The translations under genes were made by a program, and so were the position numbers. Positions 15,677 through 25,390 of a DNA stretch of 64,000 nucleotides are shown here, one piece after another; positions within the stretch are counted from its first letter, which is position 1; each line of letters begins with the position of its first letter. This DNA comes from an uncultured Collinsella sp. (lineage in GTDB: Bacteria > Actinomycetota > Coriobacteriia > Coriobacteriales > Coriobacteriaceae), in NCBI GenBank assembly GCA_900541695.1, contig UQKL01000001.1, forward strand, positions 1 through 64,000. The letters run 5' to 3'. The notes under the pieces were generated by a model. It was not told the origin of the DNA and ran no database searches. It saw nothing but the letters and a program-made list of their open reading frames with translations.

Positions 15677-17083
15677 TTAGCCGTAGATGCGCTGGGGCTG
15701 TTCTTCGCCCTTTACGGAGGCTTCGGTCACAACGACCTTGGAAACGCCCTCCTCACTGGGCAGATCGAACATTGTCTGCTGCAGCACGTCCTCGCAGATG
15801 GAGCGCAGGCCGCGGGCGCCGGTCTTGCGGGCGAGCGCCATGCGGGCGATCTCGTGCAGGGCGGCGTCCTCAAACTCAAGCTCAACGTCCTCGAGCTGGA
15901 ACATCTTACGGTATTGACGCACCACGGCGTTCTTGGGCTCGGTCAGGATCGACACCAGGTCATCCTCGTCGAGCGCCTGCGTCTGGGTGACGACGGGCGT
16001 ACGGCCCACGAACTCGGGGATCATGCCAAAGGCGTTGAGGTCCTTCGGGAGCACCTGACGCAGCAGGTCGTTCTCGTCGACCGAGGTGGGGCCGGCGATC
16101 TCGGAGTTGAAGCCCACGCCCTTGTTGCCCACGCGATCGGCAATGATCTTGTCCAGGCCCACAAAGGCACCGCCGCAGATGAACAGGATGTTGGTCGTAT
16201 CGATCTGCAGCAGCTCCTGCTGGGGATGCTTGCGGCCGCCGGTGGGCGGAACGCTTGCCACCGTGCCCTCAAGAATCTTAAGCAGCGCCTGCTGAACGCC
16301 CTCGCCCGAAACGTCACGGGTGATGGAGAGGTTCTCGGCCTTGCGGGCGATCTTGTCGATCTCGTCCACGTAGATAATGCCCACCTGAGCGCGCTCAATG
16401 TCACCATCGGCAGCGTTGATGAGCTTGAGCAGGATGTTCTCCACGTCCTCGCCCACGTAACCGGCCTCGGTAAGCGCAGTGGCGTCGGCGATGGCAAACG
16501 GCACCTCGAGAATGCGGGCGAGCGTCTGGGCAAGCAGGGTCTTACCGGTACCGGTGGGACCGAGCAGCAGGATGTTGGACTTGGCGAGCTCCACCTCGTC
16601 CATATCATCGTCGAGCTGCGAGTCCATGTCGTCGTCAAAGGCAGACACCGCGGCGCCGCCCTCGATCACGCGGCGGTAGTGGTTGTACACGGCCACCGAC
16701 ATGGCGCGCTTGGCGTCCTCCTGACCCATAACATAGGCCGAAAGCTCGTCATAGATCTCGTGCGGCGTCGGCACGCGCGTGATGACCTGGCGGTCGTCCT
16801 CGAGCTCAAAGCCCTCGGTCTCGGGGTCAACAGCGGGCTGGGATGCAGCTTGGCCGTGGTCGTTGAGGAAGCCCGGCAGCTTGCCGTTGCGGGCGGCGTC
16901 CATAAAGTCCGAAGCCAGCGACTCCTCAAGAATCTCGGAACAGGCGGCGACGCACTCGTCACAGATAAAGATGTTGGTCGGGCCCTTTACGAGGCGACGG
17001 ACCTGGCCCTGCTCTTTTCCGCAAAAGGAGCAGCGGATGGGGTTGCCGTTCTCGTCAAAGTTGTCCTGCATGTTACCGGCCAT
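15677..17083 (-). CDS. clpX: ATP-dependent Clp protease ATP-binding subunit ClpX
   Basis: 468-residue AAA+ unfoldase that feeds substrates to ClpP. N-terminal zinc-binding domain CSFCGKEQG ... CDECVAAC, Walker [11 protein letters not shown] near 178, Walker [10 protein letters not shown], and the pore and sensor regions. An acidic insertion ([17 protein letters not shown]) precedes Walker A and lengthens the protein relative to E. coli (424 residues). Its start follows the clpP stop by one base, so the two are co-transcribed and probably translationally coupled. Confidence 0.97.
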   Translation of the reverse strand: MAGNMQDNFDENGNPIRCSFCGKEQGQVRRLVKGPTNIFICDECVAACSEILEESLASDFMDAARNGKLPGFLNDHGQAASQPAVDPETEGFELEDDRQVITRVPTPHEIYDELSAYVMGQEDAKRAMSVAVYNHYRRVIEGGAAVSAFDDDMDSQLDDDMDEVELAKSNILLLGPTGTGKTLLAQTLARILEVPFAIADATALTEAGYVGEDVENILLKLINAADGDIERAQVGIIYVDEIDKIARKAENLSITRDVSGEGVQQALLKILEGTVASVPPTGGRKHPQQELLQIDTTNILFICGGAFVGLDKIIADRVGNKGVGFNSEIAGPTSVDENDLLRQVLPKDLNAFGMIPEFVGRTPVVTQTQALDEDDLVSILTEPKNAVVRQYRKMFQLEDVELEFEDAALHEIARMALARKTGARGLRSICEDVLQQTMFDLPSEEGVSKVVVTEASVKGEEQPQRIYG

Positions 17084-17084
17084 C

Positions 17085-17705
17085 CTAGGCGTCCTTCGCG
17101 GCGAGGTCGCGCGAGGTGACGATACGGTCGATCAGACCGTAGTCGAGGGCCTCGGAAGCGGTCAGGTAGTTGTCGCGCTCGGTGTCGGCCTGGACCTTCT
17201 CGATGGGCTGGCCCGAGGCGTCGGACAGGATCTGGTTGAGCTCGCGGCGAGTCTTCTTGATCTCCTCGGCAACGATCTCGATCTCGGTCTGCTGACCCTG
17301 GGCACCGCCGCTGGGCTGGTGAATCATGACCTTGGAATGCGGCAGGCAGAAGCGCTTGCCCTTGGCGCCGGCCGAAAGCAGCACGGCGGCCATGGACGCG
17401 GCCATACCGACGCAAATGGTCGAGACCTGCGGCTTAATGAAGTTCATGGTGTCAAGAATCGCCAGGCCGGAGTAAACCTCGCCACCGGGCGAATTGATGT
17501 AGAGCGAGATATCCTTCTCGGCATCCTGGCTTTCAAGATGCAGCAGCTGGGCAACGACCAGGTTGGCGCTGACGGAGTTGATCTCCTCGCCCAAGAAGAT
17601 GATGCGGTCGTTGAGCAGGCGCGAATAGATATCGTAGCTGCGCTCGCCGCGCGGCGTCTGCTCGATAACGTATGGCACGAGGGCGGAATCGAACTTAGCG
17701 ATCAT
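17085..17705 (-). CDS. clpP: ATP-dependent Clp protease proteolytic subunit ClpP
   Basis: Serine protease forming the double-ring ClpP chamber. The catalytic triad is visible: Ser in [10 protein letters not shown], His in MIHQPSGG and Asp in the LDYGLIDRI region. Three in-frame ATGs lie at 17717, 17711 and 17705. The last has a GGAG six bases upstream and is preferred, giving 206 residues; the first would give 210. Second gene after tig in the classic tig-clpP-clpX order, with a hairpin between tig and clpP. Confidence 0.96.
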   Translation of the reverse strand: MIAKFDSALVPYVIEQTPRGERSYDIYSRLLNDRIIFLGEEINSVSANLVVAQLLHLESQDAEKDISLYINSPGGEVYSGLAILDTMNFIKPQVSTICVGMAASMAAVLLSAGAKGKRFCLPHSKVMIHQPSGGAQGQQTEIEIVAEEIKKTRRELNQILSDASGQPIEKVQADTERDNYLTASEALDYGLIDRIVTSRDLAAKDA

Positions 17706-17750
17706 ACGCATCTCCATTTCTCTTACGGACCAATAGTGGTTCTAGATAAA

Positions 17751-17791
17751 CGTACGGTGCCCGCATGCTATGCATTGGCTGGCACCGTACG
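17751..17791 (-). terminator. Hairpin between tig and clpP
   Basis: CGTACGGTGCC (17751-17761) pairs perfectly with GGCACCGTACG (17781-17791) around 19 bases. A short TTTAT follows on the minus strand. It may be an attenuating terminator between tig and clpP-clpX. The rest of the 160-bp gap shows nothing distinctive. Confidence 0.5.
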
Positions 17792-17867
17792 AAGCAACCG
17801 GATAACCGGTGTATAACTTTACCCCATCACGGGCGCACGCATGCGCTCGCGGGCAAGGTGGCGAGAA

Positions 17868-19166
17868 TTACTCGGCGTCCTTGGCGGTCTCGTCGACCTC
17901 GGTCACCTTGGCGTTCTCGACCAGGTGGTCGACGGCCTTGGAGCGACGGATGGACTCGCGGACGGCAGGCATGCGGCCATCGGCGATGAACTCGGCCTTG
18001 GAAGCCTCGACGTCCTTGACGCCGGCCTTCTCGAACTCGGCGTTGATGTCATCCTCGGTGACCTCGATCTTGAGCTCGCGGGCGAGGGCGTCCAGAGCCA
18101 GGGACTCACGGGCAACGTCGTTGGCCTGCTTGTGCAGGTCGCCGATGAACTGCTCCATGGTCAGACCGGAAGCGGGCAGCCAGGTGTCCAGCGTCATGCC
18201 ACGAGCAGCGAGGTTGGACAGGAAGTTCTGGCCGAGCTCCTCAAAGACGGACTGCTCGTAGTCGGCGTCCATCTCGTCGAGCTGCAGACGCTCGGCGAGA
18301 GCGGAGACGCAACGGTTCTCCTTCTCGGCCGGCAGGCGAGAAGCCTTGTCCTGCTCGATCTCGATCTTGATGGCGTCGCGCATAGCGTCGATGCTGTCAA
18401 AGCCAAAGTCGGACTTGACGAGCTCGTCGGTGAGCTCGGGGGTGTTGCGGACCTTGATGCCCTTGACGGTGACCTCGACGGTGTGGGTCTCGGCCTCCTC
18501 GCCCTCCTCGACCTCGTCGGTCCAGGTGACGGTCTTGACGTCGTCAACGTTAGCGCCGATCAGGGCCTCGTTGAACTCGGCGGGGTTGCTGTCGCTACCG
18601 GCGATGAGCATGCGGCCCTCGGCGGCGAAGTTGTCGGCGTTCTCGACGGCCTTGAGGTCGACGGTGACGTAGTCCTCGGCCTCGACGGCACGACCCTCGA
18701 CGTCCTCGAAGGTGGCACGGTAGTTGAGGAGCATCTCAACCTGGTTGTTGATCTCGGACTCGGTGACCTCCGCAGGGGGCATCTCGATCTCGACAGCGTC
18801 GAAGGAAGAGAGCTCGGCAGCAGGACGCAGGGAGAACTCGACGGTGTAGGTGTAGTCCTCGTGATCCTTGGCGAGGTCGAGCTCCTTGTAGTCACCGTTC
18901 TTGGTGGGAACGATGTCCAGCTCGTTGAGGACGGCGGGCTCGTTGGCGGCGATCAGGTCGTTGGTGGCCTGAGCGAGGGTAGCCTCGGCGCCAAGAGCGG
19001 AGTCGATGACCGGACGGGGGGCCTTACCGGCGCGGAAGCCCGGGAAGCGGTACTTCTTGGCGGTGTCCTTGTAGGCCTTCTTGATCGCGGCGTCGACGTC
19101 GGCGGCCGGGATGGTGACCGTAGCGGTGAGCTTGGCGTCCTTGACGTCAGAAGCGGTGATGTTCAA
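17868..19166 (-). CDS. tig: Trigger factor
   Basis: Ribosome-associated chaperone and peptidyl-prolyl isomerase acting on nascent chains. The N-terminal ribosome-binding domain has the GFRAGKAPRPVID signature loop. The middle FKBP-like domain and the C-terminal helical cradle complete a normal-length protein (about 432 residues). The start is uncertain: AGGAGG lies 6 bases before a TTG at 19166 and only 3 before a GTG at 19169. The open frame further upstream runs into tRNA-Leu and is not coding. First gene of the tig-clpP-clpX cluster. Confidence 0.95.
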   Translation of the reverse strand: MNITASDVKDAKLTATVTIPAADVDAAIKKAYKDTAKKYRFPGFRAGKAPRPVIDSALGAEATLAQATNDLIAANEPAVLNELDIVPTKNGDYKELDLAKDHEDYTYTVEFSLRPAAELSSFDAVEIEMPPAEVTESEINNQVEMLLNYRATFEDVEGRAVEAEDYVTVDLKAVENADNFAAEGRMLIAGSDSNPAEFNEALIGANVDDVKTVTWTDEVEEGEEAETHTVEVTVKGIKVRNTPELTDELVKSDFGFDSIDAMRDAIKIEIEQDKASRLPAEKENRCVSALAERLQLDEMDADYEQSVFEELGQNFLSNLAARGMTLDTWLPASGLTMEQFIGDLHKQANDVARESLALDALARELKIEVTEDDINAEFEKAGVKDVEASKAEFIADGRMPAVRESIRRSKAVDHLVENAKVTEVDETAKDAE

Positions 19167-19256
19167 CACGTTCCTCCTCATACTGCCCAGCTTATCTGAG
19201 GTGCTGGTACCTTTATGCAACAAGCGTCGCGAGGGCATAAGCCGACGCGGGTGCGT

Positions 19257-19340
19257 TGGTGCGGGCGAAAGGACTCGAACCTTCACGGGAATCCCACCAG
19301 AACCTAAATCTGGCGCGTCTACCAATTCCGCCACGCCCGC
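19257..19340 (-). tRNA. tRNA-Leu (anticodon UAG)
   Basis: 84 nt including an encoded CCA. The 7-bp acceptor stem GCGGGCG/CGCCCGC, the anticodon loop UUUAGGU reading UAG between CCAGA/UCUGG, a class II variable arm and the GGTTCGAGTCC T-arm are all present. It lies 87 bp upstream of the trigger factor start. Confidence 0.97.
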
Positions 19341-19430
19341 ATGAGCGCACAGACTAGGAATGATAGCAGATACGAGCGGCAAGCGCACGCACACCTTTTA
19401 CAGGCTCACGACCTCACCACGAGTACAAAA

Positions 19431-19456
19431 GGCGGGGCGAATTACCCCGCCCCGCC
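19431..19456 (-). terminator. Terminator of the molybdenum hydroxylase operon
   Basis: GGCGGGG/CCCCGCC hairpin followed on the minus strand by TTTTG, 24 bp after the stop of the 19481-22312 gene. Confidence 0.8.
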
Positions 19457-19480
19457 AATTACGACTTGCTCGCTGATCCA

Positions 19481-22312
19481 CTACTCCCCCAGCAGGGCCT
19501 TCTCGGGCGTGATCGGCAGCGAGCGAACCTGATGTCCGGTGGCGTGTGCCACGGCCGAGGCAACGGCGGCGAGCGGCGTGTTGATGACGACCTCGCCGAT
19601 CGACTTGGCACCAAACGGACCCGTCGGCTCGTAACTCGGCTCAAAGGCCACGCGAATGCTGCCGATATCCAGGCGCGTGGGCAGCTTGTAGCTCATAAAG
19701 TTGCCGGTGCGCAGGCGGCCGCGGTCGTCGTGCTCGACAATCTCGTAGAGCGCGTGACCGATACCCTGGGCAATGCCACCCTCGGCCTGGACGCGCGCGA
19801 GCGCCTCGTTGATAACGGTGCCGCAGTCCACAGCCGCCGCGTAGTCCACCACAGTCACCTTGCCGGTGGCCTTGTCGACCTCGACCTCGGCAATGCCGGC
19901 CATAAACGGCGGGGGCGAAACGGGCAGGCAGGCTGAGGCGTGCGAGGTGAGCGCGTCGCCGCCCGCGATGTTCTTGACGCACAGGTTGGCAAAGTCGCGC
20001 AGCGTGAGGTAGCGGTTCTGCTCGCGCGCGGCACGCTCGTCGGACAGGCGCACGTACTGGCCGTCGAAGACCACATCGGCGGCGTCAACGTCCCACATCT
20101 GGGCCGCCTTGGCGCAAATCTTCTCGCGCAGCTCGGTCGCGGCGTTCTTGGCGGCAAGGCCCGTCACGTACGTACCCGAGCTCGCGTACGAGCCGGCGTC
20201 GAACGGCGACACATCGGTGTCCACGCCGCGCACCACGATCAGCGAGCTCTCCACGCCCAGCTCCTCGGCGGCAATCTGCGCCAGGATCGTGTCGACGCCC
20301 ATACCGTTATCGGTGGCGCCGGTGCCGATGGTAATGAAGCCGTCCTCTTCCAGGCGCATGTCGATGCCGGCGATGTCCACGTTGGAGATGCCCGAGCCCT
20401 GCATGGTGAGCGCGCAGCCCAGGGCGCGCACGCGGTCGCCCAGGTCGACGGCCAGCGGCTTGTCGCGCCAACCGATCATGTCCATCGCGCGCAGCAGGCA
20501 GCGGTCGAGCGCACAGGCGTTGAGCTTTTCGTTGTAGTACTGCGGCATGACCTCACCCTCGCGCACGATGTTCTTAAGGCGCAGGTCGGCGGGGTCCATG
20601 TGCAGCATGTCGGCGAGCTCGTTGACGGCGCTCTCCACGGCAAACTGGCCCTGGGTGGCACCGTAGCCGCGATACGCGCCGCCGCGGTTGGTGTTGGTGT
20701 AGACGGCGTCCCACCTAAAGCGGCTCGCCTTCACATGGTTGTAGATCGGCAGGCTCTTGTGGCCCGAAAGGCCGATCGTCGTGGTGGCGTGCTCGCCGTA
20801 CGCGCCGGCGTTGGAAAGCGTATGCAGGTCGATGGCCGTGATGGTGCCGTCGTTCATGGCGCCCAGCTTAACGGTCATCTGCATCTGGTGGCGCGAGTTG
20901 CCCGCAGTGATGGTCTCCTCGCGGGTGTAGCAGCAGTAGCTCGGACGGCCGGTCTGCTGGGTGACGAACGCCACGAAGATCTCGCAGCAGCCCGTCTGCT
21001 TGGAGCCAAAGCCGCCGCCGATGCGCGGCTTAATGACCTGCACCTGCGACTGCGGAATGTCGAGCGACTGCGCGACCATGCGGCGCACGTGGAAGGGCAC
21101 CTGCGTCGAGGTGGTCACCGAGATGCGGCCGAAAGCGTCGGTCGTCGCAAAGGCGCGGAAGGTCTCCATGGGCGCGGTCTGCGTGGCCTGGCTGGTGTAA
21201 GTGCGCTCAAAGACGATGTCGCTCTGGGCGAAGGCCTCGTCCAGATCGCCATAATCGCTGGTACCGCTGCACACCAGGTTGCGCGGAACATCGCCGCCCT
21301 GCGGGAACATAAAGGTCACGTCGCCCTCGGGGTGGACCACGATGTCGTTATCGAGTGCCTGGGTAAAGTCGAGCAGGGGCTCGAGCACCTCGTAGTCGAC
21401 CTTGATGAGCTTGAGCGCCTTATCGGCGGCCTCCTCGGTCTCGGCGGCGACGATCGCCACCTCTTCGTTTTGGTAGCGGACGAGGTTCTCGAGAATCAGA
21501 CGGTCGTAGGGACTCGGCTGCGGATAGCTCTGGCCGGCGATGGTAAAGCGGCGCTTGGGCACATCCTCGTAGGTGTAGACGCCCACGACGCCCGGCACCT
21601 TCAGGGCGCGCGACGTATCGATGGAGCGGATCTTGGCGCGGGCATAGGGGCTGCGCTTGAGCTTAACGATGAGCGCGCCGGCGGGCACCATATCGCCCGT
21701 GTAGACGGGACGGCCCTCGAGCAGGGCCTTCGAGTCCTTCTTGGGCTGCTTGTGGGTAATCTGCTTGTAGGTGACGCCGTCAGAGCTCGTGTCGTTGACC
21801 GGCAGCTCGGGCATCTCGAAGCCCACCTGCACGCCGGACTCGTTAAGGAAGCGCACGATGGCGCGCAGCTGGCTCTCGTAGCCGCTGCAGCGGCAGAGGT
21901 TGCCGGCGAGCTGGCGCGAGAGCTCCTCGCGCGTGGAGACGAGACTCGGATCCTCCTTGGCGGCGCGGGCAAGCGCCAGCACGTTCATGATGAGGCCCGG
22001 GGCGCAAAAACCGCACTGCTCGGCGCCTTCGGCAGCCATCGCACGGGCCAGCGCCTCAGACTCGGCTTTGAGGCCCTCGAGCGTGGTGATGGTGTGGCCC
22101 TCAACACGGGCGGCAGGAACCGAGCAGCTCAGCACCGGTTCGCCGTCGAGCCACACCGTGCACAGACCGCAGTTGGTGGTCTCGCAGGCGCAGCGCACCG
22201 ACGCGCAACCCTGCTCGCGCAGCAGCGCAAAGAGCATGGTGTCGGGGGCAACCTGAACCTTGACCTTGCGGCCGTTGAGCGTAAAGGAAAGATCGATGAG
22301 TTTGGCAGCCAT
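19481..22312 (-). CDS. Xanthine dehydrogenase/aldehyde oxidoreductase family, fused [2Fe-2S] and molybdopterin subunit
   Basis: 943-residue molybdenum hydroxylase with its iron-sulfur part fused at the N-terminus. The plant-type cluster ligands are in CASVRCACETTNCGLC. The second cluster is in CGFCAPG ... CRCSGY. The molybdopterin domains follow, with GGGFGSKQTG, RGGAYRGYG and the catalytic glutamate in GPFGAKSIGE. It oxidises purines, aldehydes or N-heterocycles by hydroxylation; the substrate cannot be told. It shares one base (TAATG) with the upstream FAD subunit. Selenium genes nearby make a Se-dependent hydroxylase conceivable, but the yqeB/yqeC markers are not in the window. Confidence 0.9.
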   Translation of the reverse strand: MAAKLIDLSFTLNGRKVKVQVAPDTMLFALLREQGCASVRCACETTNCGLCTVWLDGEPVLSCSVPAARVEGHTITTLEGLKAESEALARAMAAEGAEQCGFCAPGLIMNVLALARAAKEDPSLVSTREELSRQLAGNLCRCSGYESQLRAIVRFLNESGVQVGFEMPELPVNDTSSDGVTYKQITHKQPKKDSKALLEGRPVYTGDMVPAGALIVKLKRSPYARAKIRSIDTSRALKVPGVVGVYTYEDVPKRRFTIAGQSYPQPSPYDRLILENLVRYQNEEVAIVAAETEEAADKALKLIKVDYEVLEPLLDFTQALDNDIVVHPEGDVTFMFPQGGDVPRNLVCSGTSDYGDLDEAFAQSDIVFERTYTSQATQTAPMETFRAFATTDAFGRISVTTSTQVPFHVRRMVAQSLDIPQSQVQVIKPRIGGGFGSKQTGCCEIFVAFVTQQTGRPSYCCYTREETITAGNSRHQMQMTVKLGAMNDGTITAIDLHTLSNAGAYGEHATTTIGLSGHKSLPIYNHVKASRFRWDAVYTNTNRGGAYRGYGATQGQFAVESAVNELADMLHMDPADLRLKNIVREGEVMPQYYNEKLNACALDRCLLRAMDMIGWRDKPLAVDLGDRVRALGCALTMQGSGISNVDIAGIDMRLEEDGFITIGTGATDNGMGVDTILAQIAAEELGVESSLIVVRGVDTDVSPFDAGSYASSGTYVTGLAAKNAATELREKICAKAAQMWDVDAADVVFDGQYVRLSDERAAREQNRYLTLRDFANLCVKNIAGGDALTSHASACLPVSPPPFMAGIAEVEVDKATGKVTVVDYAAAVDCGTVINEALARVQAEGGIAQGIGHALYEIVEHDDRGRLRTGNFMSYKLPTRLDIGSIRVAFEPSYEPTGPFGAKSIGEVVINTPLAAVASAVAHATGHQVRSLPITPEKALLGE

Positions 22313-23226
22313 TAGCGCACCTCGCTAGAATCGACGCCGGGCACGCGGCGGCAGGAATACTCGTCCGTGGCATATTTGGGGACCTGAACGGTCTCGAGCT
22401 CGCGGGCAAGCGCGGCCGAAAGCTCAATGCCGGCGGCGCGGCGCACGGCCTGCACGGCAAGCGGCGCCGAGATGCGACGGCGATACTCGGCCGAGCCCCA
22501 CATGTTGGTGCCGTAGCTCAACGCGCGTACGGACGCGGCCAGGGCGCGAAGCTCATCCTCGGAAGGATGCTCGCTGGTGAGGCCGCATGCCTCGCCCTGC
22601 AGCAGGGTCGCACGCAGCGGGCGGGCCCCCACGGTGACATGCCAGCTGTTATCCCACCAAGCGGCGGTAACGTTTAGGGAGGGGAAGTCGGTCGCGGCCT
22701 TGCGTACGGCCTCGTAGCTCGCGCGGTAGTCGTGCTTGACGACCACGACGTGCTCGATCACGTCGCGCACATAGCCCATGCTCACAAACTCGGCAAGCGG
22801 CACGCGGCCGGCACCCGTCAGCTCAACATACGAGTCGAGCGCGAGGAAGGCGGAGAGAACGTCCGAAAAACCAAAACGGCCGTAGATGCTGCCACCCACC
22901 GTGGCGGTATTGCGCAGCTGCACGCCCACAATGTCGTGGACGGCAAACTCGAATACGTTGTTGACGAGCGCGTTGAGCTCGGCATGGCGCTCGAGCTGGC
23001 GTAGGGTGCACATGGCACCGATGCGAAACTCGGTCTCGGTCTCCTCGATCTGATCGAGTCCGCAGGCCGAAAGGTCAATCGCCGTCGCCACACGACGCGA
23101 ACCCAGGCGCATCCAGATGCCGCCGCCCACAATCTTGTTGTTGCGGTTTTTCTGCAAGAGCTCATAGGCTTCGGCCGCGTTTCCAACACGGACGTAGGTA
23201 CCGAACTTGAGCACGTTCTCCCCCAT
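22312..23226 (-). CDS. FAD-binding subunit of molybdenum hydroxylase
   Basis: 304 residues of the CutM/CoxM family that passes electrons from the Fe-S clusters to the acceptor. The FAD-binding VGGGIWMRLGSRR near residue 34 and the second FAD motif NTATVGGSIYGR near 107 are present, followed by the CO-dehydrogenase flavoprotein C-terminal domain. Its stop overlaps the start of the fused subunit by one base. It probably starts at 23226 (MGENVLKFGTYVRVG). The two genes form one operon ending at the terminator 19431-19456. Confidence 0.9.
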   Translation of the reverse strand: MGENVLKFGTYVRVGNAAEAYELLQKNRNNKIVGGGIWMRLGSRRVATAIDLSACGLDQIEETETEFRIGAMCTLRQLERHAELNALVNNVFEFAVHDIVGVQLRNTATVGGSIYGRFGFSDVLSAFLALDSYVELTGAGRVPLAEFVSMGYVRDVIEHVVVVKHDYRASYEAVRKAATDFPSLNVTAAWWDNSWHVTVGARPLRATLLQGEACGLTSEHPSEDELRALAASVRALSYGTNMWGSAEYRRRISAPLAVQAVRRAAGIELSAALARELETVQVPKYATDEYSCRRVPGVDSSEVR

Positions 23227-23292
23227 CTCTTTACTTGTCCAGTACCTCTAAGTGTACCAAACGAGGGCGCACGACCCTCACCACCATAGAAA

Positions 23293-23323
23293 AAGGCCCC
23301 CGGCAGGAATTGCCGGGAGCCTT
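23293..23323 (-). terminator. Terminator of gdhA
   Basis: 13-bp stem AAGGCCCCCGGCA/TGCCGGGAGCCTT (one mismatch) with a T5 tail on the minus strand, 43 bp after the gdhA stop. Confidence 0.88.
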
Positions 23324-23366
23324 AAGCGCATCAGCTGGTGCTGTGTGGAGCTATGTTGAGCTGGAT

Positions 23367-24722
23367 TTAGCAGACGCCCTGGGCGAGCATAGCGTCGGCG
23401 ACCTTCAGGAAGCCGGCGATGTTGGCACCCATGACGAAGTTGCCCTCCTGGCCATACTCCTTGGCGGTGTCGTCCACGTTGTGGAACATGCCGCGCATGA
23501 GCTGCTCGAGCTTGCCGTCGACCTCCTCGAAGGTCCAGGACAGGTGCTCGGCGTTCTGGCTCATCTCCAGGCCGGACACGAGCACGCCGCCGGCGTTGGC
23601 AGCCTTACCGGGCATAAAGGCGACGCCGTTCTCCTGGAAGTAGGTCGTGGCCTCGATGGTCGTGGGCATGTTCGCGCCCTCGCCGACCACCTTGCAGCCG
23701 TTGGCGACGAGCGCCTGGGCGTCCTCGAGCAGCAGCGTGTTCTCGCGAGCGCAGGGCAGCGCGATGTCGCAGGGCAGCTGCCACACGCCGCGGCCGTCGC
23801 CCTCGTGCCACACGGCGTTGGGCTTCTCGTCAACGTACATAGCGAGCGTGACGCCCTTGTCGTGGCCGGAGCGCTTCTTGTTGTAGACGTGCTCAAGCAC
23901 GGAGTAGTCGATGCCGTCGGGATCCTCGACCCAGCCGTGGGTATCGGAGCAGGCAAGCACCTTGCCGCCGAGCTGAGAAACCTTCTGGACGGCGTAGATA
24001 GCAACATTGCCGGAACCGTGAACGACGACGTTCTTGCCCTCGAAGGAGTCGCCGCGGCTCTTGAGGTACTCGTCCACAAAGTAGACCAGGCCGTAGCCGG
24101 TGGCCTCGGTACGGGCGAGCGAGCCGCCAAAGGAGAGGCCCTTGCCGGTGAGGACACCGGTCCACTCGTTGGTCAGGCGCTTGTACTGACCGAACAGGTA
24201 GGCAACCTCGCGGCCGCCAACACCCAGGTCGCCGGCGGGAACGTCGGTGTTGGGGCCGATGTGGCGATAGAGCTCGGTCATGAAGGACTGGCAGAAGTGC
24301 ATGATCTCGTTGTTGGACTTGCCCTTGGGGTCAAAGTCGGAGCCGCCCTTGCCACCGCCCATGGGAAGGGTGGTCAGGCTGTTCTTAAGGATCTGCTCCA
24401 GACCCAGGAACTTGAGCATACCCAGGGTGACCGTCGGGTTAAAGCGCAGGCCGCCCTTGTAGGGTCCAATAGCAGAGTTGAACTCGACGCGGTAACCGCG
24501 GTTGACCTGGACCTTGCCCTGGTCGTCGACCCAGGGGACACGGAACATGACGATACGCTCGGGCTCGACGAGGCGCTCCAGCAGGGCGGCCTCCTCGTAC
24601 TCGGGGTGGGCGTCGAGCGCCGGCTGGATGGTGCCGAGGATCTCGGTCGCGGCCTGGATGAACTCAGGCTGCTCGGGATAGCGGGCCTTGAGCTCTTCGA
24701 GAACTTTCTGCGTGTAGCTCAT
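23367..24722 (-). CDS. gdhA: Glutamate dehydrogenase (probably NADP-dependent)
   Basis: 451-residue hexameric GDH making glutamate from 2-oxoglutarate and ammonium. Family motifs MGGGKGGSDFDPKGKS near residue 122, the VTGKGLSFGGSLARTEATG dinucleotide-domain entry, and the GSGNVAIYA Rossmann loop. Length and the KGGSDF motif fit the small hexameric family. The ATG at 24722 has GGAGGAA upstream; the open frame to 24770 has no site. Single gene with terminator. The 257-bp gap to the next gene (24723-24979) holds its presumed promoter region and an imperfect CCACCACAT inverted repeat near 24940, nothing clearer. Confidence 0.95.
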   Translation of the reverse strand: MSYTQKVLEELKARYPEQPEFIQAATEILGTIQPALDAHPEYEEAALLERLVEPERIVMFRVPWVDDQGKVQVNRGYRVEFNSAIGPYKGGLRFNPTVTLGMLKFLGLEQILKNSLTTLPMGGGKGGSDFDPKGKSNNEIMHFCQSFMTELYRHIGPNTDVPAGDLGVGGREVAYLFGQYKRLTNEWTGVLTGKGLSFGGSLARTEATGYGLVYFVDEYLKSRGDSFEGKNVVVHGSGNVAIYAVQKVSQLGGKVLACSDTHGWVEDPDGIDYSVLEHVYNKKRSGHDKGVTLAMYVDEKPNAVWHEGDGRGVWQLPCDIALPCARENTLLLEDAQALVANGCKVVGEGANMPTTIEATTYFQENGVAFMPGKAANAGGVLVSGLEMSQNAEHLSWTFEEVDGKLEQLMRGMFHNVDDTAKEYGQEGNFVMGANIAGFLKVADAMLAQGVC

Positions 24723-24979
24723 GCTTCCTCCAATGATGGGAAACGAAAAGTGTCGGTCGCGGCACCCCATGCGCCGCGAGCTTTATCGTGTATGGATAAT
24801 ATCGCACTGTTGCGGCAAAGTTTCGCATAAGCCGACGAGCAGATGTTTCGTTTTGATTACGATGCAGGTAGAGGCGTTTTTGAGTGCCTGACATGCAAAA
24901 CCCGTGTTTCAAACCTGTTTCGTCCACGTGTTCCAAGCCACCACATTGGGGACAGGCACCTTTGTGGCGATGTTGGTGG

Positions 24980-25375
24980 TTAGAGGACGAGCTGATGGTA
25001 GTCGGCGGGGGTTATGCGGCCTTCGGTGGCAGCGCGGAAGGCGGCGAGTGCATCGCCCGAGAACGGCATGGCCCAGCACAGGCCGCAACCTGCGGTGATG
25101 GAGCCGGGCAGCGGCATGATGCGCCCAGGAACACCGGCGGCAAGGCACAGCTGTTCGCATTCCATCACATCGAAGGTGCTGTCGAACGACACGATGATTT
25201 TGCGTTCATGGTCGAGAGCATCACCGGACGGGCCTTCGCGGTGTGCATCGCGATACGCCGCGGCGGCCGCTTCCTCTTCCGCAGTATGTCCACAGCCACC
25301 GCAACCGCAGGTACAGGGTTCGGACCCGTCGCAAGTGCAAGGTTCTCCCGTGTCGGGACAAATATCGTGAGACAT
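24980..25375 (-). CDS. DUF3343 (Se/S-carrier-like) protein with cysteine-rich N-terminus
   Basis: 131 residues. The first ~30 are unusually cysteine-rich (CPDTGEPCTCDGSEPCTC, then CGCGGCGH). An acidic/Ala linker and a DUF3343 domain follow (about 58-105: IIVSFDSTFDVMECEQLC ... GSITAGCGLCWAMPF). A short paralogue without the cysteine tail lies in the selD operon at 40035-40286. DUF3343 is described as a putative Se/S carrier-like family. With mobA and selC upstream, a role in selenium or sulfur trafficking is inferred, not shown. It starts 15 bp after the mobA stop, so it is the second gene of that unit. Confidence 0.75.
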   Translation of the reverse strand: MSHDICPDTGEPCTCDGSEPCTCGCGGCGHTAEEEAAAAAYRDAHREGPSGDALDHERKIIVSFDSTFDVMECEQLCLAAGVPGRIMPLPGSITAGCGLCWAMPFSGDALAAFRAATEGRITPADYHQLVL

Positions 25376-25390
25376 GGCAACTCCAATCGT

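Noticed and set aside
17841..19199. 452-codon open frame opposite tig
   Set aside because: Antisense shadow; repetitive Leu/Val/Gly composition, no start signal.
19940..22315. 791-codon open frame opposite the molybdenum hydroxylase gene
   Set aside because: Antisense shadow of a gene with complete Fe-S and molybdopterin motifs.
23235..24830. 531-codon open frame opposite gdhA
   Set aside because: Antisense shadow; crosses the gdhA terminator and has no recognisable domain.
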